A stretch of DNA of 64,000 nucleotides, taken from SXRF01 sp039808985 (GTDB taxonomy: Bacteria > Pseudomonadota > Alphaproteobacteria > Rickettsiales > SXRF01). The stretch covers positions 96,757 to 160,756 of the forward strand of contig JBDHUC010000001.1 of NCBI GenBank assembly GCA_039808985.1, read 5' to 3'. Below are positions 1 through 7,535 of this stretch, piece by piece. The position numbers were made by a program, and so were the translations under genes. Positions within the stretch are counted from its first letter, which is position 1. Every line of letters begins with the position of its first letter. The notes beneath the pieces are model-generated. The model was not told the DNA's origin and did not search any database. It was given only the letters and a program-made list of their open reading frames with translations.

Positions 1-184
1 TAAATTGCAAAAGAAATATTCACAGCTTGCTGATAAATCCCCTCTTATAGTCCGGGCGGATCTGAAGGCCAAGGGAATTTTCTATCGCCTGCGTGTTGGT
101 GGTTTTTCCAGTAAGGATGCCGCCAAGTCATTCTGCAAAACTTTATCAGATAAAGGCCAGGCCTGCATTTTGGCGGCTGAATAA
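1..184 (+). CDS. SPOR-domain protein, C-terminal end (partial)
   Basis: The reading frame starting at base 2 is open from the window edge to a TAA at 182-184 and gives about 60 residues. It contains FYRLRVGGFSS followed by KDAAKSFC, a spacing typical of the second half of a SPOR domain, which binds denuded peptidoglycan glycan strands at division sites. The start lies outside the window. The stop is 5 bases before nagZ, so the two are probably cotranscribed, and this SPOR gene-nagZ order is common in alphaproteobacteria. The family call rests only on the C-terminal half of the domain. Confidence 0.7.
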   Translation, partial: KLQKKYSQLADKSPLIVRADLKAKGIFYRLRVGGFSSKDAAKSFCKTLSDKGQACILAAE

Positions 185-189
185 TAAAG

Positions 190-1209
190 ATGGGGTCATC
201 TGTAGAACTGACGGCAGCAATTTTCGGAATGCAAGGCACAAGCCTTACAGCGCAGGAAATAGAGTTTTTCAAACGGGTTAAACCATATGGTTATATATTA
301 TTTGCTCGTAACTGCGATTCGCCGCAGCAGATAAAAAAACTGGTTGGTGAACTTAAGGAAGTTTCCGGGCGTGAGATACTACCAATCCTCATAGATCAGG
401 AAGGGGGCAGGGTAGCTCGGCTTAAACCACCACACTTCCCTGTATTTCCGCCTGCAGGAGCTTTTGCCAACCTGGGAATGAAGGATATGGAAGCGGCAAA
501 GAACGCCGTATACCATAATGCAAGGCTAATAGCGTATGAGCTGCATGAGCTTGGGATTACGGTAAATTGCGGCCCACTGGCTGATATACCTGTCGATGGA
601 GCGCATGATATAATAGGCGACAGGGCATTTGGTAAAAAAGCCCATCAGGTTTGTGATTTAGCGGATGCGTTTGCCAGGGGACTTGCAGATGGCGGAGTGG
701 TTTCGGTTCTTAAGCATATACCCGGGCATGGACGGGCATTTGCCGATAGCCATATGGAGCTTCCGGTAGTAGACACACCGCTTGAAACATTGCGCCAGAC
801 AGATTTTATCCCGTTTAAAGCATTGGCGCATCTTCCTATGGCAATGACTGCGCATGTATTATATACTTCTATAGACCCGAAAAATATGGCAACGGTTTCA
901 TCGTCTGCCATTAAAATAATCCGCGATGAAATAGGTTTTGGCGGCCTGCTTATGTCTGACGATTTATCAATGAAGGCGATGCAGGGTGATTTTACGCAAC
1001 GTGCCAAGGATACCCTTTCTGCCGGATGCGATGTGGCTCTGCATTGCAACGGTGAAATGGGGGAGATGCTGGCAGTTGAAAAAGGGCTTAAGCCACTTAC
1101 GGGAAAATCGCTTGAACGAGCGCAAAAAGCCATGGTTGGGGCAGGCAAGGTAAGGGAATTTGATATTGCTTTTTCCCGCAAAAATGTAAATGAACTGCTT
1201 AACAGCTAA
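190..1209 (+). CDS. nagZ: beta-N-acetylhexosaminidase (glycoside hydrolase family 3)
   Basis: The 339-residue protein matches cytoplasmic NagZ, which removes N-acetylglucosamine from 1,6-anhydro-muropeptides during cell-wall recycling. The family signature KHIPGHG lies near residues 175-181 and is followed by DSHMELP, which carries the Asp/His dyad of bacterial NagZ. LLMSDDLSM near residues 253-261 carries the probable nucleophile Asp. LIDQEGGRVARL is the other conserved N-terminal block. No signal peptide is seen. The length is normal. It follows the SPOR gene by 5 bases and precedes the membrane protease gene by 8, so it is probably part of one operon running into tatABC. Confidence 0.93.
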   Translation: MGSSVELTAAIFGMQGTSLTAQEIEFFKRVKPYGYILFARNCDSPQQIKKLVGELKEVSGREILPILIDQEGGRVARLKPPHFPVFPPAGAFANLGMKDMEAAKNAVYHNARLIAYELHELGITVNCGPLADIPVDGAHDIIGDRAFGKKAHQVCDLADAFARGLADGGVVSVLKHIPGHGRAFADSHMELPVVDTPLETLRQTDFIPFKALAHLPMAMTAHVLYTSIDPKNMATVSSSAIKIIRDEIGFGGLLMSDDLSMKAMQGDFTQRAKDTLSAGCDVALHCNGEMGEMLAVEKGLKPLTGKSLERAQKAMVGAGKVREFDIAFSRKNVNELLNS

Positions 1210-1217
1210 AATTTTGT

Positions 1218-1889
1218 ATGGAAATACTATATAATATTTCGGTGTGGGTAATACCTGTTATGCTGGCTATAATCCTGCATGAAATAGCGCATGGCCTGGC
1301 TGCCCTTTATTTCGGTGACAACACCGCCAAACAGGCAGGACGGCTTAGTTTAAACCCTATAAGGCATATCGACCGAACCGGCACTATTATAATACCGGCT
1401 ATACTTGTTCTGGTTAAATCACCTGTTGTGTTTGGGTATGCCAAGCCAGTCCCGGTTGATTTTTCCAACTTGAAGCCGCTGCGGCTTGGGACAATATGTG
1501 TTGCGCTTGCCGGACCATTTACCAATTTTATACTTGCGATATGCGCCGGGATTTTACTCCATATTGATAATTTAATGCCGCAGGAGCAATATCCATGGCT
1601 GTTTGATAATATAACCAATATGTTGCTTATTAATTGCGTTCTTATGCTGTTTAATTTAATTCCCCTGCCGCCGCTGGATGGTGGAAGGGTAGTAGCAGCA
1701 ATATTAACCAGAAACCCACAAATATGGTTCGCACGCTATGACAGGGCCGGGATGATGATATTATTTGCCATTTTATTCCTTCCGGGGTTTTTTGGCTATA
1801 ATATCGTAAGCGCCAGCCTGCAAAGGCCTATATTATGGCTTATCGAGCTGATTTTATGGCTTACTGGCAATAATAATGCCATTGCTTAA
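1218..1889 (+). CDS. site-2 protease family zinc metalloprotease (M50, YwhC-like)
   Basis: The 223-residue protein is very hydrophobic, with about five to six predicted membrane segments. HEIAH at residues 21-25 is the HExxH zinc motif inside the first membrane helix. PPLDGGRV near residue 154 supplies the third zinc-binding Asp. GRLSLNPIRHID after the first motif is typical of the short bacterial YwhC-like subfamily. Such enzymes cut substrates within the membrane; the substrate here is unknown. The usual alphaproteobacterial neighbours scpA and scpB, which often sit between nagZ and tatA, are absent here. Confidence 0.9.
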   Translation: MEILYNISVWVIPVMLAIILHEIAHGLAALYFGDNTAKQAGRLSLNPIRHIDRTGTIIIPAILVLVKSPVVFGYAKPVPVDFSNLKPLRLGTICVALAGPFTNFILAICAGILLHIDNLMPQEQYPWLFDNITNMLLINCVLMLFNLIPLPPLDGGRVVAAILTRNPQIWFARYDRAGMMILFAILFLPGFFGYNIVSASLQRPILWLIELILWLTGNNNAIA

Positions 1890-1946
1890 GTGACAAGAGC
1901 TAAATTTCCGCTATTATGCAACTATAAAATTATACAGGGGGTCGAT

Positions 1947-2117
1947 ATGCTTAGTTTACCACATTTACTACTCATTCTGGTGATTGTGCTGCTTTTATTT
2001 GGGGCAGGGCGTATACCAAGGGTTATGGGGGATATAGGCAAAGGTATACGTGCCATGCGCGAAGGCCTTAAAGGCGACGAACAGACAAAAATTGAAGATA
2101 AAGATAAAAACCCGTAG
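1947..2117 (+). CDS. tatA: Sec-independent translocase subunit TatA
   Basis: TatA is the pore-forming subunit of the twin-arginine translocon, which moves folded proteins across the inner membrane. I chose the ATG at 1947, which has GGGGG just upstream. An upstream in-frame GTG at 1890 would add a hydrophilic extension unlike the family. The resulting 56-residue protein has one N-terminal membrane helix, the FGAGRIPRVMGDIGKG hinge (canonical FG at the helix end), an amphipathic helix and a charged tail. It is short for TatA but complete. tatB follows after three bases. Confidence 0.92.
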   Translation: MLSLPHLLLILVIVLLLFGAGRIPRVMGDIGKGIRAMREGLKGDEQTKIEDKDKNP

Positions 2118-2120
2118 GTT

Positions 2121-2429
2121 ATGCTTGATTTTTCCTTCGCTGAGCTATTGCTGATAGTTATTGTGGCTGTGATATTCATTAAGCCAGGCGACCTGCCTGT
2201 GATAATCAGGGCGATTTCAAAGGCCATGAGCAGCATACGCAGCTTAAGCAATGAGGTTAAGCAGGCATTTGACGACGTAGCCCGTGAAACCGGATTGCAT
2301 GATGCCAAACAGACTCTTGATGCAGAACTTCGCATGATACAGGGCGATGACGGGAAAATGTACGAATCCTACGATATTAAAAATATATTAGATAAGCCTG
2401 CGGCCAAAAATGACAAACAAGGAAGCTGA
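2121..2429 (+). CDS. tatB: Sec-independent translocase subunit TatB
   Basis: The 102-residue protein starts with a membrane helix (FAELLLIVIVAVIF), then KPGDLP and a long amphipathic helix, as in TatB. The E near residue 8 and the P-D-L-P hinge distinguish it from TatA. TatB receives twin-arginine precursors together with TatC. Its 3' end overlaps the start of tatC by 20 bases, which suggests translational coupling. The acidic and polar tail is short. Confidence 0.92.
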   Translation: MLDFSFAELLLIVIVAVIFIKPGDLPVIIRAISKAMSSIRSLSNEVKQAFDDVARETGLHDAKQTLDAELRMIQGDDGKMYESYDIKNILDKPAAKNDKQGS

Positions 2430-3183
2430 GTTGCATACACAGCCTCTGATTGAGCATATTTACGAGCTTAAAAGGAGAATCATCTATAGCCTGATCGCAT
2501 TTTTTGCTGCAACCGGGGTATGCTATTATTTCGCGCCGCAGATTTATGCTTTCCTGGTGCAACCGCTGGCTGATTCATTTCCCGACATGGCCAACCGCCG
2601 CCTGATATATACAAGCCTTACCGAAGCATTCCTTACATATTTAAAACTTGCGGTTTTTGCCGGGGTTTTCCTTTCATTTCCGGTTATCGCAACCCAGTTT
2701 TACCTGTTCCTTGCCCCAGGGTTATACAAAAAAGAGCGCCAGGCTCTGATTCCATATCTCATAGCAGCTCCCAGCCTTTTTATCGCCGGGGCAGCCTTTG
2801 TTTATTATATGATCTTCCCGGCGGCATGGAAATTTTTTCTTGGATTTGAGTCAAATGGTTTACATGGTGGCCTGCCCATACAGCTTGAGGCAAAGGTAAG
2901 TGATTACCTGAATCTTGTAATGCATCTTATGCTGGCTTTCGGGCTTTCGTTCCAACTCCCGGTAGTGCTTGTTCTTCTGGTGCGTTCAGGAATGGTGCAG
3001 CTTGCAACTTTAAAGCGTGGCCGGCGTTATGCCATAGTCCTTATAGTCACTGTTGCCGCTTTTATAACCCCACCTGATATTTTCAGCCAGATTGCGCTTT
3101 CCGTTCCGCTTTATATGCTCTATGAAATATCAATTTTATTATGCCGGAATGTTAAGCAGGAACCAGAAGAAACAGAATTATAG
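2410..3183 (+). CDS. tatC: Sec-independent translocase subunit TatC
   Basis: The 257-residue polytopic protein has about six membrane helices and the TatC landmarks LIEHIYELKRRI at the N-terminus (normally HLxELRxR), LTEAFLTYLKL, and FLAPGLYKKERQ. TatC is the twin-arginine signal receptor. It completes a full tatABC set in one operon, so a working Tat pathway is expected. A self-complementary repeat follows its stop codon at 3190-3208. Confidence 0.95.
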   Translation: MTNKEAELHTQPLIEHIYELKRRIIYSLIAFFAATGVCYYFAPQIYAFLVQPLADSFPDMANRRLIYTSLTEAFLTYLKLAVFAGVFLSFPVIATQFYLFLAPGLYKKERQALIPYLIAAPSLFIAGAAFVYYMIFPAAWKFFLGFESNGLHGGLPIQLEAKVSDYLNLVMHLMLAFGLSFQLPVVLVLLVRSGMVQLATLKRGRRYAIVLIVTVAAFITPPDIFSQIALSVPLYMLYEISILLCRNVKQEPEETEL

Positions 3184-3189
3184 ACCAGG

Positions 3190-3208
3190 CCCCGCAGCAA
3201 GTGCGGGG
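3190..3208. repeat. short GC-rich palindrome between tatC and serS
   Basis: CCCCGCA (3190-3196) and TGCGGGG (3202-3208) form a perfect 7-bp stem with a 5-base loop. No T-tract follows, so it is not a typical terminator. A related palindrome with the same CCCCGCA core occurs at 7175-7207, which points to a dispersed repeat family. Confidence 0.6.
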
Positions 3209-3225
3209 TGGTAAAGGAGAAGAAT

Positions 3226-4509
3226 ATGCACGATATAAAATATATAAGAAACAATCCCCAGGAATTTGACGCAGGCCTTGCACGCCGTGGCCTTGCTCCG
3301 CTTTCCGCTGAAATTTTAAGGCTGGATGAGGAAAAGAGGGCTGTGCAGACAGAATTGCAGGAACTGCTTTCCAAGCGTAACAGCTTTGCTAAAAAAATAG
3401 GCGAAGCAAAACGCAGCGGTGCTGACACTACGCAGATAATGGAAGAATCCAGGCTGGTTAATGATAAAATAGCCGGGTTGGAAAGCGCGCTTTCAGGCCG
3501 GGGGAAATTAGAGGAGATGCTTGAAACCATCCCAAACCTTCCGGCTGCCGATGTGCCAGACGGCGCGGACGAGCATGGTAACAAACAAGTACGGATAGTT
3601 GGCGAGAAGCCAAAAATGGATTTTGCTCCAAAGCTGCATGACGAACTTGGAGTTGCCTTGAAACTAATGGATTTTGACGCAGCAGCGAAATTATCAGGTG
3701 CAAGGTTCGTTGTTCTAAAAGGTGCGCTTGCAAAAATGGAGCGTGCCCTTGCCAGTTTTATGCTCGATATTCACACCAACGCCAATAATCCAAATTTAGG
3801 TGGTTATACGGAGCATGTGCCGCCGTTTCTGGTGCGTGATAACGCTGTTTATGGAACAGGGCAGCTACCTAAATTCTCTGAAGATCTGTTCAAAACAGAA
3901 AATGGCTTCTGGCTGATACCAACTGCTGAAGTTCCGCTTACCAATCTGGTAGCCGATTCAATTATTGACGCTGATAGCCTGCCTATACGCATGACCGCAT
4001 ACACTCCTTGTTTCCGTTCAGAAGCCGGGGCTGCTGGCAAGGATACTCGCGGAATGATACGCCAGCACCAGTTCTCTAAGGTGGAGCTGGTTAGCATTAC
4101 CTCTGCCGATAAGTCTGAAGAAGAGCATGAGCGCATGACAGGTTGTGCCGAAGAAATATTAAAACGCCTCGGGCTGCATTACCGGGTTATGCTGCTTTGC
4201 ACAGGGGATATGGGGTTTGGTTCACAAAAAACCTATGACCTGGAAGTATGGATGCCTGGACAGAATGCTTTTCGTGAAATATCAAGCTGTTCCAATTGCG
4301 GTGCATTCCAGGCACGCAGGATGAAAGCGCGCAGCAAGGCAAAAGGCGCTAAGGAAACCGAATTTGTGCATACGCTGAACGGCTCCGGGCTTGCTATTGG
4401 CCGCACTATGGTTGCAATCCTTGAAAATTACCAGCAGGCTGACGGAAGCATATTAGTTCCGGAAGCCCTCAGGCCTTATATGGGTGGATTGAAAGTGATT
4501 AGTGGTTAG
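3226..4509 (+). CDS. serS: seryl-tRNA synthetase
   Basis: This is a class II aminoacyl-tRNA synthetase that charges tRNA-Ser. The ATG at 3226 is chosen because AAAGGAG lies 7 bases upstream; the in-frame GTG at 3208 would sit inside a palindrome. The 427-residue product has the N-terminal coiled-coil arm (about residues 30-100), motif 2 at TRGMIRQHQF and motif 3 at GSGLAIGRTM. The last codons (KVISG) are written by the GTGATTAGTGGTTAG repeat word that continues into the surE leader, so the C-terminus may have been altered by repeat insertion. Confidence 0.96.
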   Translation: MHDIKYIRNNPQEFDAGLARRGLAPLSAEILRLDEEKRAVQTELQELLSKRNSFAKKIGEAKRSGADTTQIMEESRLVNDKIAGLESALSGRGKLEEMLETIPNLPAADVPDGADEHGNKQVRIVGEKPKMDFAPKLHDELGVALKLMDFDAAAKLSGARFVVLKGALAKMERALASFMLDIHTNANNPNLGGYTEHVPPFLVRDNAVYGTGQLPKFSEDLFKTENGFWLIPTAEVPLTNLVADSIIDADSLPIRMTAYTPCFRSEAGAAGKDTRGMIRQHQFSKVELVSITSADKSEEEHERMTGCAEEILKRLGLHYRVMLLCTGDMGFGSQKTYDLEVWMPGQNAFREISSCSNCGAFQARRMKARSKAKGAKETEFVHTLNGSGLAIGRTMVAILENYQQADGSILVPEALRPYMGGLKVISG

Positions 4510-4574
4510 TGGATGGCGAATAGTGGGGAAAGAAAACAAGACTATGCCTAAACACAAATCACTAACTACTAGCC
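4495..4574. repeat. imperfect inverted repeat spanning the serS end and surE start
   Basis: A GTGATTAGTGGTTAGTGGAT arm at 4495-4514 faces an imperfectly complementary arm at 4556-4574 (AAATCACTAACTACTAGCC), with about 13 of 18 positions pairing. The left arm encodes the serS stop region. The right arm lies within the first codons of surE. The same TTAGTGG-type words recur at 36049 and 38576. Confidence 0.65.
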
Positions 4575-5344
4575 GTCAGAAAACGCCCCGTATCTTAGTG
4601 ACTAACGACGATGGGATAAACGCGGAAGGCCTTAAAATACTCGAAGAAATTGCGCTTGCCATTTCCGATGATGTGTGGGTGGTGGCTCCTGAAACCGAGC
4701 AAAGCGGCGTTGCCCATTCACTGACCCTGCATTTGCCTGTGCGGGTACGTAAAATTTCGGCAAAGCGCTTTGCTGTTGGTGGCACACCAACTGATTGTGT
4801 GCTGCTTGCGGTCAAAGAGATAATTCCGGTAAAGCAAAAGAATGTTTCCCTGATATTATCAGGCGTCAATCATGGCTCCAATGTTGGCGATGATGTCACC
4901 TATTCAGGAACTATCGCCGCTGCCATGGAGGGTACGATACTACATGTTCCTTCTATTGCGCTCAGCATGTCTAATGGTGATTCAAATGGGATTAACTGGA
5001 AAACCGCGCAGAAACACGCTCCTGATCTAATTAAGAATCTACTCAAAGTAGGCTGGGAAGATAACGTGCTAATCAATATGAATTTTCCTAATTGTCCACC
5101 AGGAAAGCTAAAAGGCGTGCAGGTTTGCCAGCAGGGAAAAAGGATTATGAATATAAACCTTAGCGAACGTACTGATCCTAAAGGGCGCCCATATTTCTGG
5201 CTTGGTGGGGAGCGCGATAATACGCCGGAAAAACCTGATGTTGATATTGATTATTTACAAAAAGGATTCATCACCATCACCCCCATCTGCATGGATCTTA
5301 CAGACTATAAATCACTTGAAAAAATACGCTCTATTTTTAATTAA
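4544..5344 (+). CDS. surE: 5'/3'-nucleotidase SurE
   Basis: SurE is a metal-dependent survival phosphatase acting on nucleoside monophosphates. The metal-binding TNDDGI motif is at residues 20-25 of the 266-residue product, preceded by RILV, the usual protein start. Further family blocks are PETEQSGVAHSLTL, GTPTDCV and LSGVNHGSNVGDDVTYSGT. The first 15 or so residues are extra compared with the family. They are encoded in the right arm of the inverted repeat at 4495-4574, and a weakly preceded ATG at 4544 is the best start. A GTG at 4502 is the alternative. The surE-pcm-nlpD order matches that in E. coli. Confidence 0.93.
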   Translation: MPKHKSLTTSRQKTPRILVTNDDGINAEGLKILEEIALAISDDVWVVAPETEQSGVAHSLTLHLPVRVRKISAKRFAVGGTPTDCVLLAVKEIIPVKQKNVSLILSGVNHGSNVGDDVTYSGTIAAAMEGTILHVPSIALSMSNGDSNGINWKTAQKHAPDLIKNLLKVGWEDNVLINMNFPNCPPGKLKGVQVCQQGKRIMNINLSERTDPKGRPYFWLGGERDNTPEKPDVDIDYLQKGFITITPICMDLTDYKSLEKIRSIFN

Positions 5345-5369
5345 AAATTAAGTTTTTTTTGCTACGCAT

Positions 5370-6068
5370 GTGAGTGTGAACCATATAGTAAAATCGCGAA
5401 CAGTTTATCATTCCTCGCCGACCTTGCCGGTGGCTGAGGATGAGGCTTCGCAACGTATAAGATTATTGATGAAGCTACGCAGCAGCGGCATACGCGATGC
5501 TGCAGTGCTCTCGGCTATGGAGTCGATTCCAAGGGAATTATTTGTCGAGGATGTTTTTCGTGAACATGCTTATGACGATACCGCGCTGCCAATAGCCCTG
5601 GGACAGACTATCAGCCAGCCTACTATAGTTGCTATGATGACTGTGGCATTAGAGGTTAAACCAAGAATGAGGGTTCTGGAAATTGGCACAGGATCAGGAT
5701 ACCAGGCGGCAGTGCTGGCCAAACTGGCAAGAAGGGTATATAGTGTGGAGCGCCATAAGAACCTGCTGGCTATTGCTGAGCAGCGTTTTTTGCAATTACG
5801 GCTTACTAATATCGTCACTAAGCGCGGTGATGGCGCCAAAGGTTGGAAAGAGGCGGCACCGTTTGAGCGAATCATAGTGACAGCGGCAGCTAAGGAAATT
5901 CCTGCGGCTCTGGTTGAACAACTGGCAGCAGGCGGGATTATGGTTATTCCGGTTGGCGAAAATGTAGCGAACCAGAAGCTTATGCGCCTTACTAAAGGCG
6001 AAGATGGGAAAACATTTATAGAATCCTTGATGGATGTGCGTTTTGTGCCGCTGGTCGAGGAAAGATAG
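5370..6068 (+). CDS. pcm: protein-L-isoaspartate O-methyltransferase
   Basis: The enzyme methylates isoaspartyl residues in damaged proteins using S-adenosylmethionine. GQTISQPTIVAMMT is the family signature and VLEIGTGSGYQAAVLA is the SAM-binding loop. The 232-residue product has an extra N-terminal stretch of about 25 residues. The start is uncertain: GTG codons at 5370 and 5376 are both possible and neither has a clear ribosome binding site. It lies between surE and an nlpD-like gene, 9 bases before the latter. Confidence 0.92.
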   Translation: MSVNHIVKSRTVYHSSPTLPVAEDEASQRIRLLMKLRSSGIRDAAVLSAMESIPRELFVEDVFREHAYDDTALPIALGQTISQPTIVAMMTVALEVKPRMRVLEIGTGSGYQAAVLAKLARRVYSVERHKNLLAIAEQRFLQLRLTNIVTKRGDGAKGWKEAAPFERIIVTAAAKEIPAALVEQLAAGGIMVIPVGENVANQKLMRLTKGEDGKTFIESLMDVRFVPLVEER

Positions 6069-6077
6069 GATAAGTTT

Positions 6078-6965
6078 ATGTTAAAAAATTATTATACGGC
6101 CAGCATTCTTTTAGCCTTTGTAATTTGTGGCTGTACCCAGCAATCTTCTGCGCCGGTTGATTATAAAGGCGCGCAAAGCTATACGCGCGGCAGCCAGTCT
6201 TATAATTCTTCACGTTCTTCCTCCTATAACAGCTATAATGGGGGAACAAACCCGGCCTATACTGCGCCTGTCCCCCAGGAAACAGTACAGGATGCCTCTG
6301 TAGGCTCCATCGGAGTAAGCGATTTATCAGCGCCGGATAAAAATTCAGCACCTGCCGCGCTTGTCACTTCGCCAAACCAGGATTCATATAGCGATTCACA
6401 AATAATTACCGAACGCCCGCCAGCTCCTAAGCCACAAGGCAGAAGCTCAAAGCCAGCAGTAAAAACCACGGTGAATCCATGGACCAACAAGCCGCGCAGC
6501 TCGAATGATACTAAGCAAACTCGTAAGCATGAGGTTAAGCTTGCCAAGGCCAGTATCCCGCAAAAAGATACAACTGATTTAAAATGGCCGGTTGCCGGGC
6601 GGAAGGTTATTTCCAATTTTGGCTCCAAAGGCAGGGGTAAGGCCAATGATGGCATTAATATAGCTGGTGCAGAAGGCGACCCGGTATGGGCAGCAGCCGA
6701 TGGGCAGGTTGTTTATGCCAGCAACCGGCTTAAAGGGTTTGGCAATATGGTGTTCATAAAGCATCCCGGTGGGAAAACCACGAGTTATGCGCATTTAAGC
6801 CGGACCAAAGTTGCTTTAAATGAAAAGGTAAAGCGCGGTGATGTTATAGGTTATATAGGCAAAACCGGAAATGTAAAAACCCCTCAGCTCTTTTTCTCCC
6901 TGCATAAGGGCAAGGAAGCCGTCAATCCTCAAAAATATATGAGCAGCGAAATAGCTGGGCTTTGA
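6078..6965 (+). CDS. nlpD: NlpD-like lipoprotein with degenerate LytM (M23) domain
   Basis: The N-terminus is a lipoprotein signal with lipobox VICGC (Cys about residue 19). A Ser/Tyr/Pro-rich linker of about 150 residues follows, then an M23 domain from about residue 185. Zinc-binding positions are altered. The usual H-x-G-x-D is replaced by NDGINIAG, and the usual HLHF is replaced by QLFF, while YAHLS is kept. Loss of these ligands is what is known for NlpD and EnvC, which activate amidases rather than cutting peptidoglycan. The surE-pcm-nlpD context supports the name. No LysM block was recognised with confidence. Confidence 0.8.
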   Translation: MLKNYYTASILLAFVICGCTQQSSAPVDYKGAQSYTRGSQSYNSSRSSSYNSYNGGTNPAYTAPVPQETVQDASVGSIGVSDLSAPDKNSAPAALVTSPNQDSYSDSQIITERPPAPKPQGRSSKPAVKTTVNPWTNKPRSSNDTKQTRKHEVKLAKASIPQKDTTDLKWPVAGRKVISNFGSKGRGKANDGINIAGAEGDPVWAAADGQVVYASNRLKGFGNMVFIKHPGGKTTSYAHLSRTKVALNEKVKRGDVIGYIGKTGNVKTPQLFFSLHKGKEAVNPQKYMSSEIAGL

Positions 6966-7028
6966 GGGCATGGCATTGCATTTGGCTTTTATAATTCCGA
7001 GTAAAATGATGAATCATTGCTCAAATGC

Positions 7029-7062
7029 CGTCATTGCGAGGGCGTAAGCCTGCGGCAATCCA
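7029..7062 (+). repeat. CGTCATTGCGAGG-type dispersed repeat
   Basis: The stretch begins CGTCATTGCGAGGGCG and ends GGCAATCC, with ATTGC/GCAAT ends that can pair. Repeats starting CGTCATTGCGAG and ending GCAATCCA are widespread between genes in Rickettsiales and some other bacteria. It lies in the 248-base gene-free gap after nlpD, which contains no credible gene. Confidence 0.5.
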
Positions 7063-7084
7063 TTTGCTGGATGTGTCGTCATCT

Positions 7085-7115
7085 TGCGAATTGCAATAGC
7101 AATTGCGCAGGATCT
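7085..7115 (+). repeat. dispersed 30-bp repeat, copy 1
   Basis: A sequence beginning TGCGAATTGCAATAGCAATT and ending GCGCAGGATCT occurs here. A near-identical copy lies on the opposite strand at 29054-29083, differing by about two substitutions and one gap. It contains the self-complementary core GCAATTGC. Confidence 0.6.
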
Positions 7116-7137
7116 CAGGATATTTTTTCAGCTTGTC

Positions 7138-7157
7138 ATGCCGCCGTATGGCGGTAT
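7138..7157. repeat. short palindrome ATGCCGCC/GGCGGTAT
   Basis: An 8-base stem with one G-T pair and a 4-base loop, preceded by TTGT. It resembles the TGTCATGCC...GGTATCC dispersed palindromes of several alphaproteobacteria. Confidence 0.5.
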
Positions 7158-7174
7158 CCGGTATTAAGCCTAAG

Positions 7175-7207
7175 GCCCAGACCCCGCAACTGGTGCTGGG
7201 TCTGGGC
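7175..7207. repeat. palindrome GCCCAGACCC/GGGTCTGGGC
   Basis: A perfect 10-bp stem (7175-7184 with 7198-7207) lies just beyond the stop codon of the minus-strand gene at 7214-7423. It shares the CCCCGCA core with the palindrome at 3190-3208. It could fold at the mRNA end of that gene, but no T-tract follows on either strand. Confidence 0.55.
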
Positions 7208-7213
7208 TGTATG

Positions 7214-7423
7214 CTATATTCCTCTTCCGGCAATTTCCGACTGTGGATTAGCGTTTTTATAATCAACCATAATTCTAGCAACCAGATTTTTTGCATCTGG
7301 GTTATTAAGTAATGAATGCTTTATAATAGTAGCTGCACCTGGATTTTTCTGACCAGTCAACTCCCGGTCAACGTACCAATGTATAGCCCTTACTTCTTGT
7401 TCATTTGGTTGATACGCTGCCAT
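7214..7423 (-). CDS. small protein of unknown function
   Basis: The 69-residue product (starting MAAYQPNEQEVRAIHWYVDR) has no recognised domain, signal peptide or membrane segment. The ATG at 7423 is preferred because GGAGAG lies just upstream. A longer version starting at 7471 would add 16 residues without family support. The protein is mixed-charge and looks helical. Its stop is next to the palindrome at 7175-7207. It is transcribed in the same direction as the ATPase gene upstream but is separated by 112 bases. Confidence 0.6.
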   Translation of the reverse strand: MAAYQPNEQEVRAIHWYVDRELTGQKNPGAATIIKHSLLNNPDAKNLVARIMVDYKNANPQSEIAGRGI

Positions 7424-7535
7424 AAACTCTCCTATGCATCTGTTGTTGTTAAGTAAGCAGAAGTGTAACAACTTATAGTAATTTTAACAGTGACAGTTTT
7501 ATTACAAGATTAATGCATTGTTTTACATATATTAT

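Noticed and set aside
1890..1946. GTG start giving TatA a 19-residue extension
   Set aside because: TatA begins with its membrane helix; a GGGGG site precedes the ATG at 1947.
3190..3208. Terminator between tatC and serS
   Set aside because: The stem is good but no T-run follows, and related palindromes occur elsewhere, so it is listed as a repeat.
7017..7312. Short frames on both strands in the gap after nlpD
   Set aside because: They run through palindromic repeats and have no ribosome binding site or recognisable protein features, apart from the minus-strand gene at 7214-7423.
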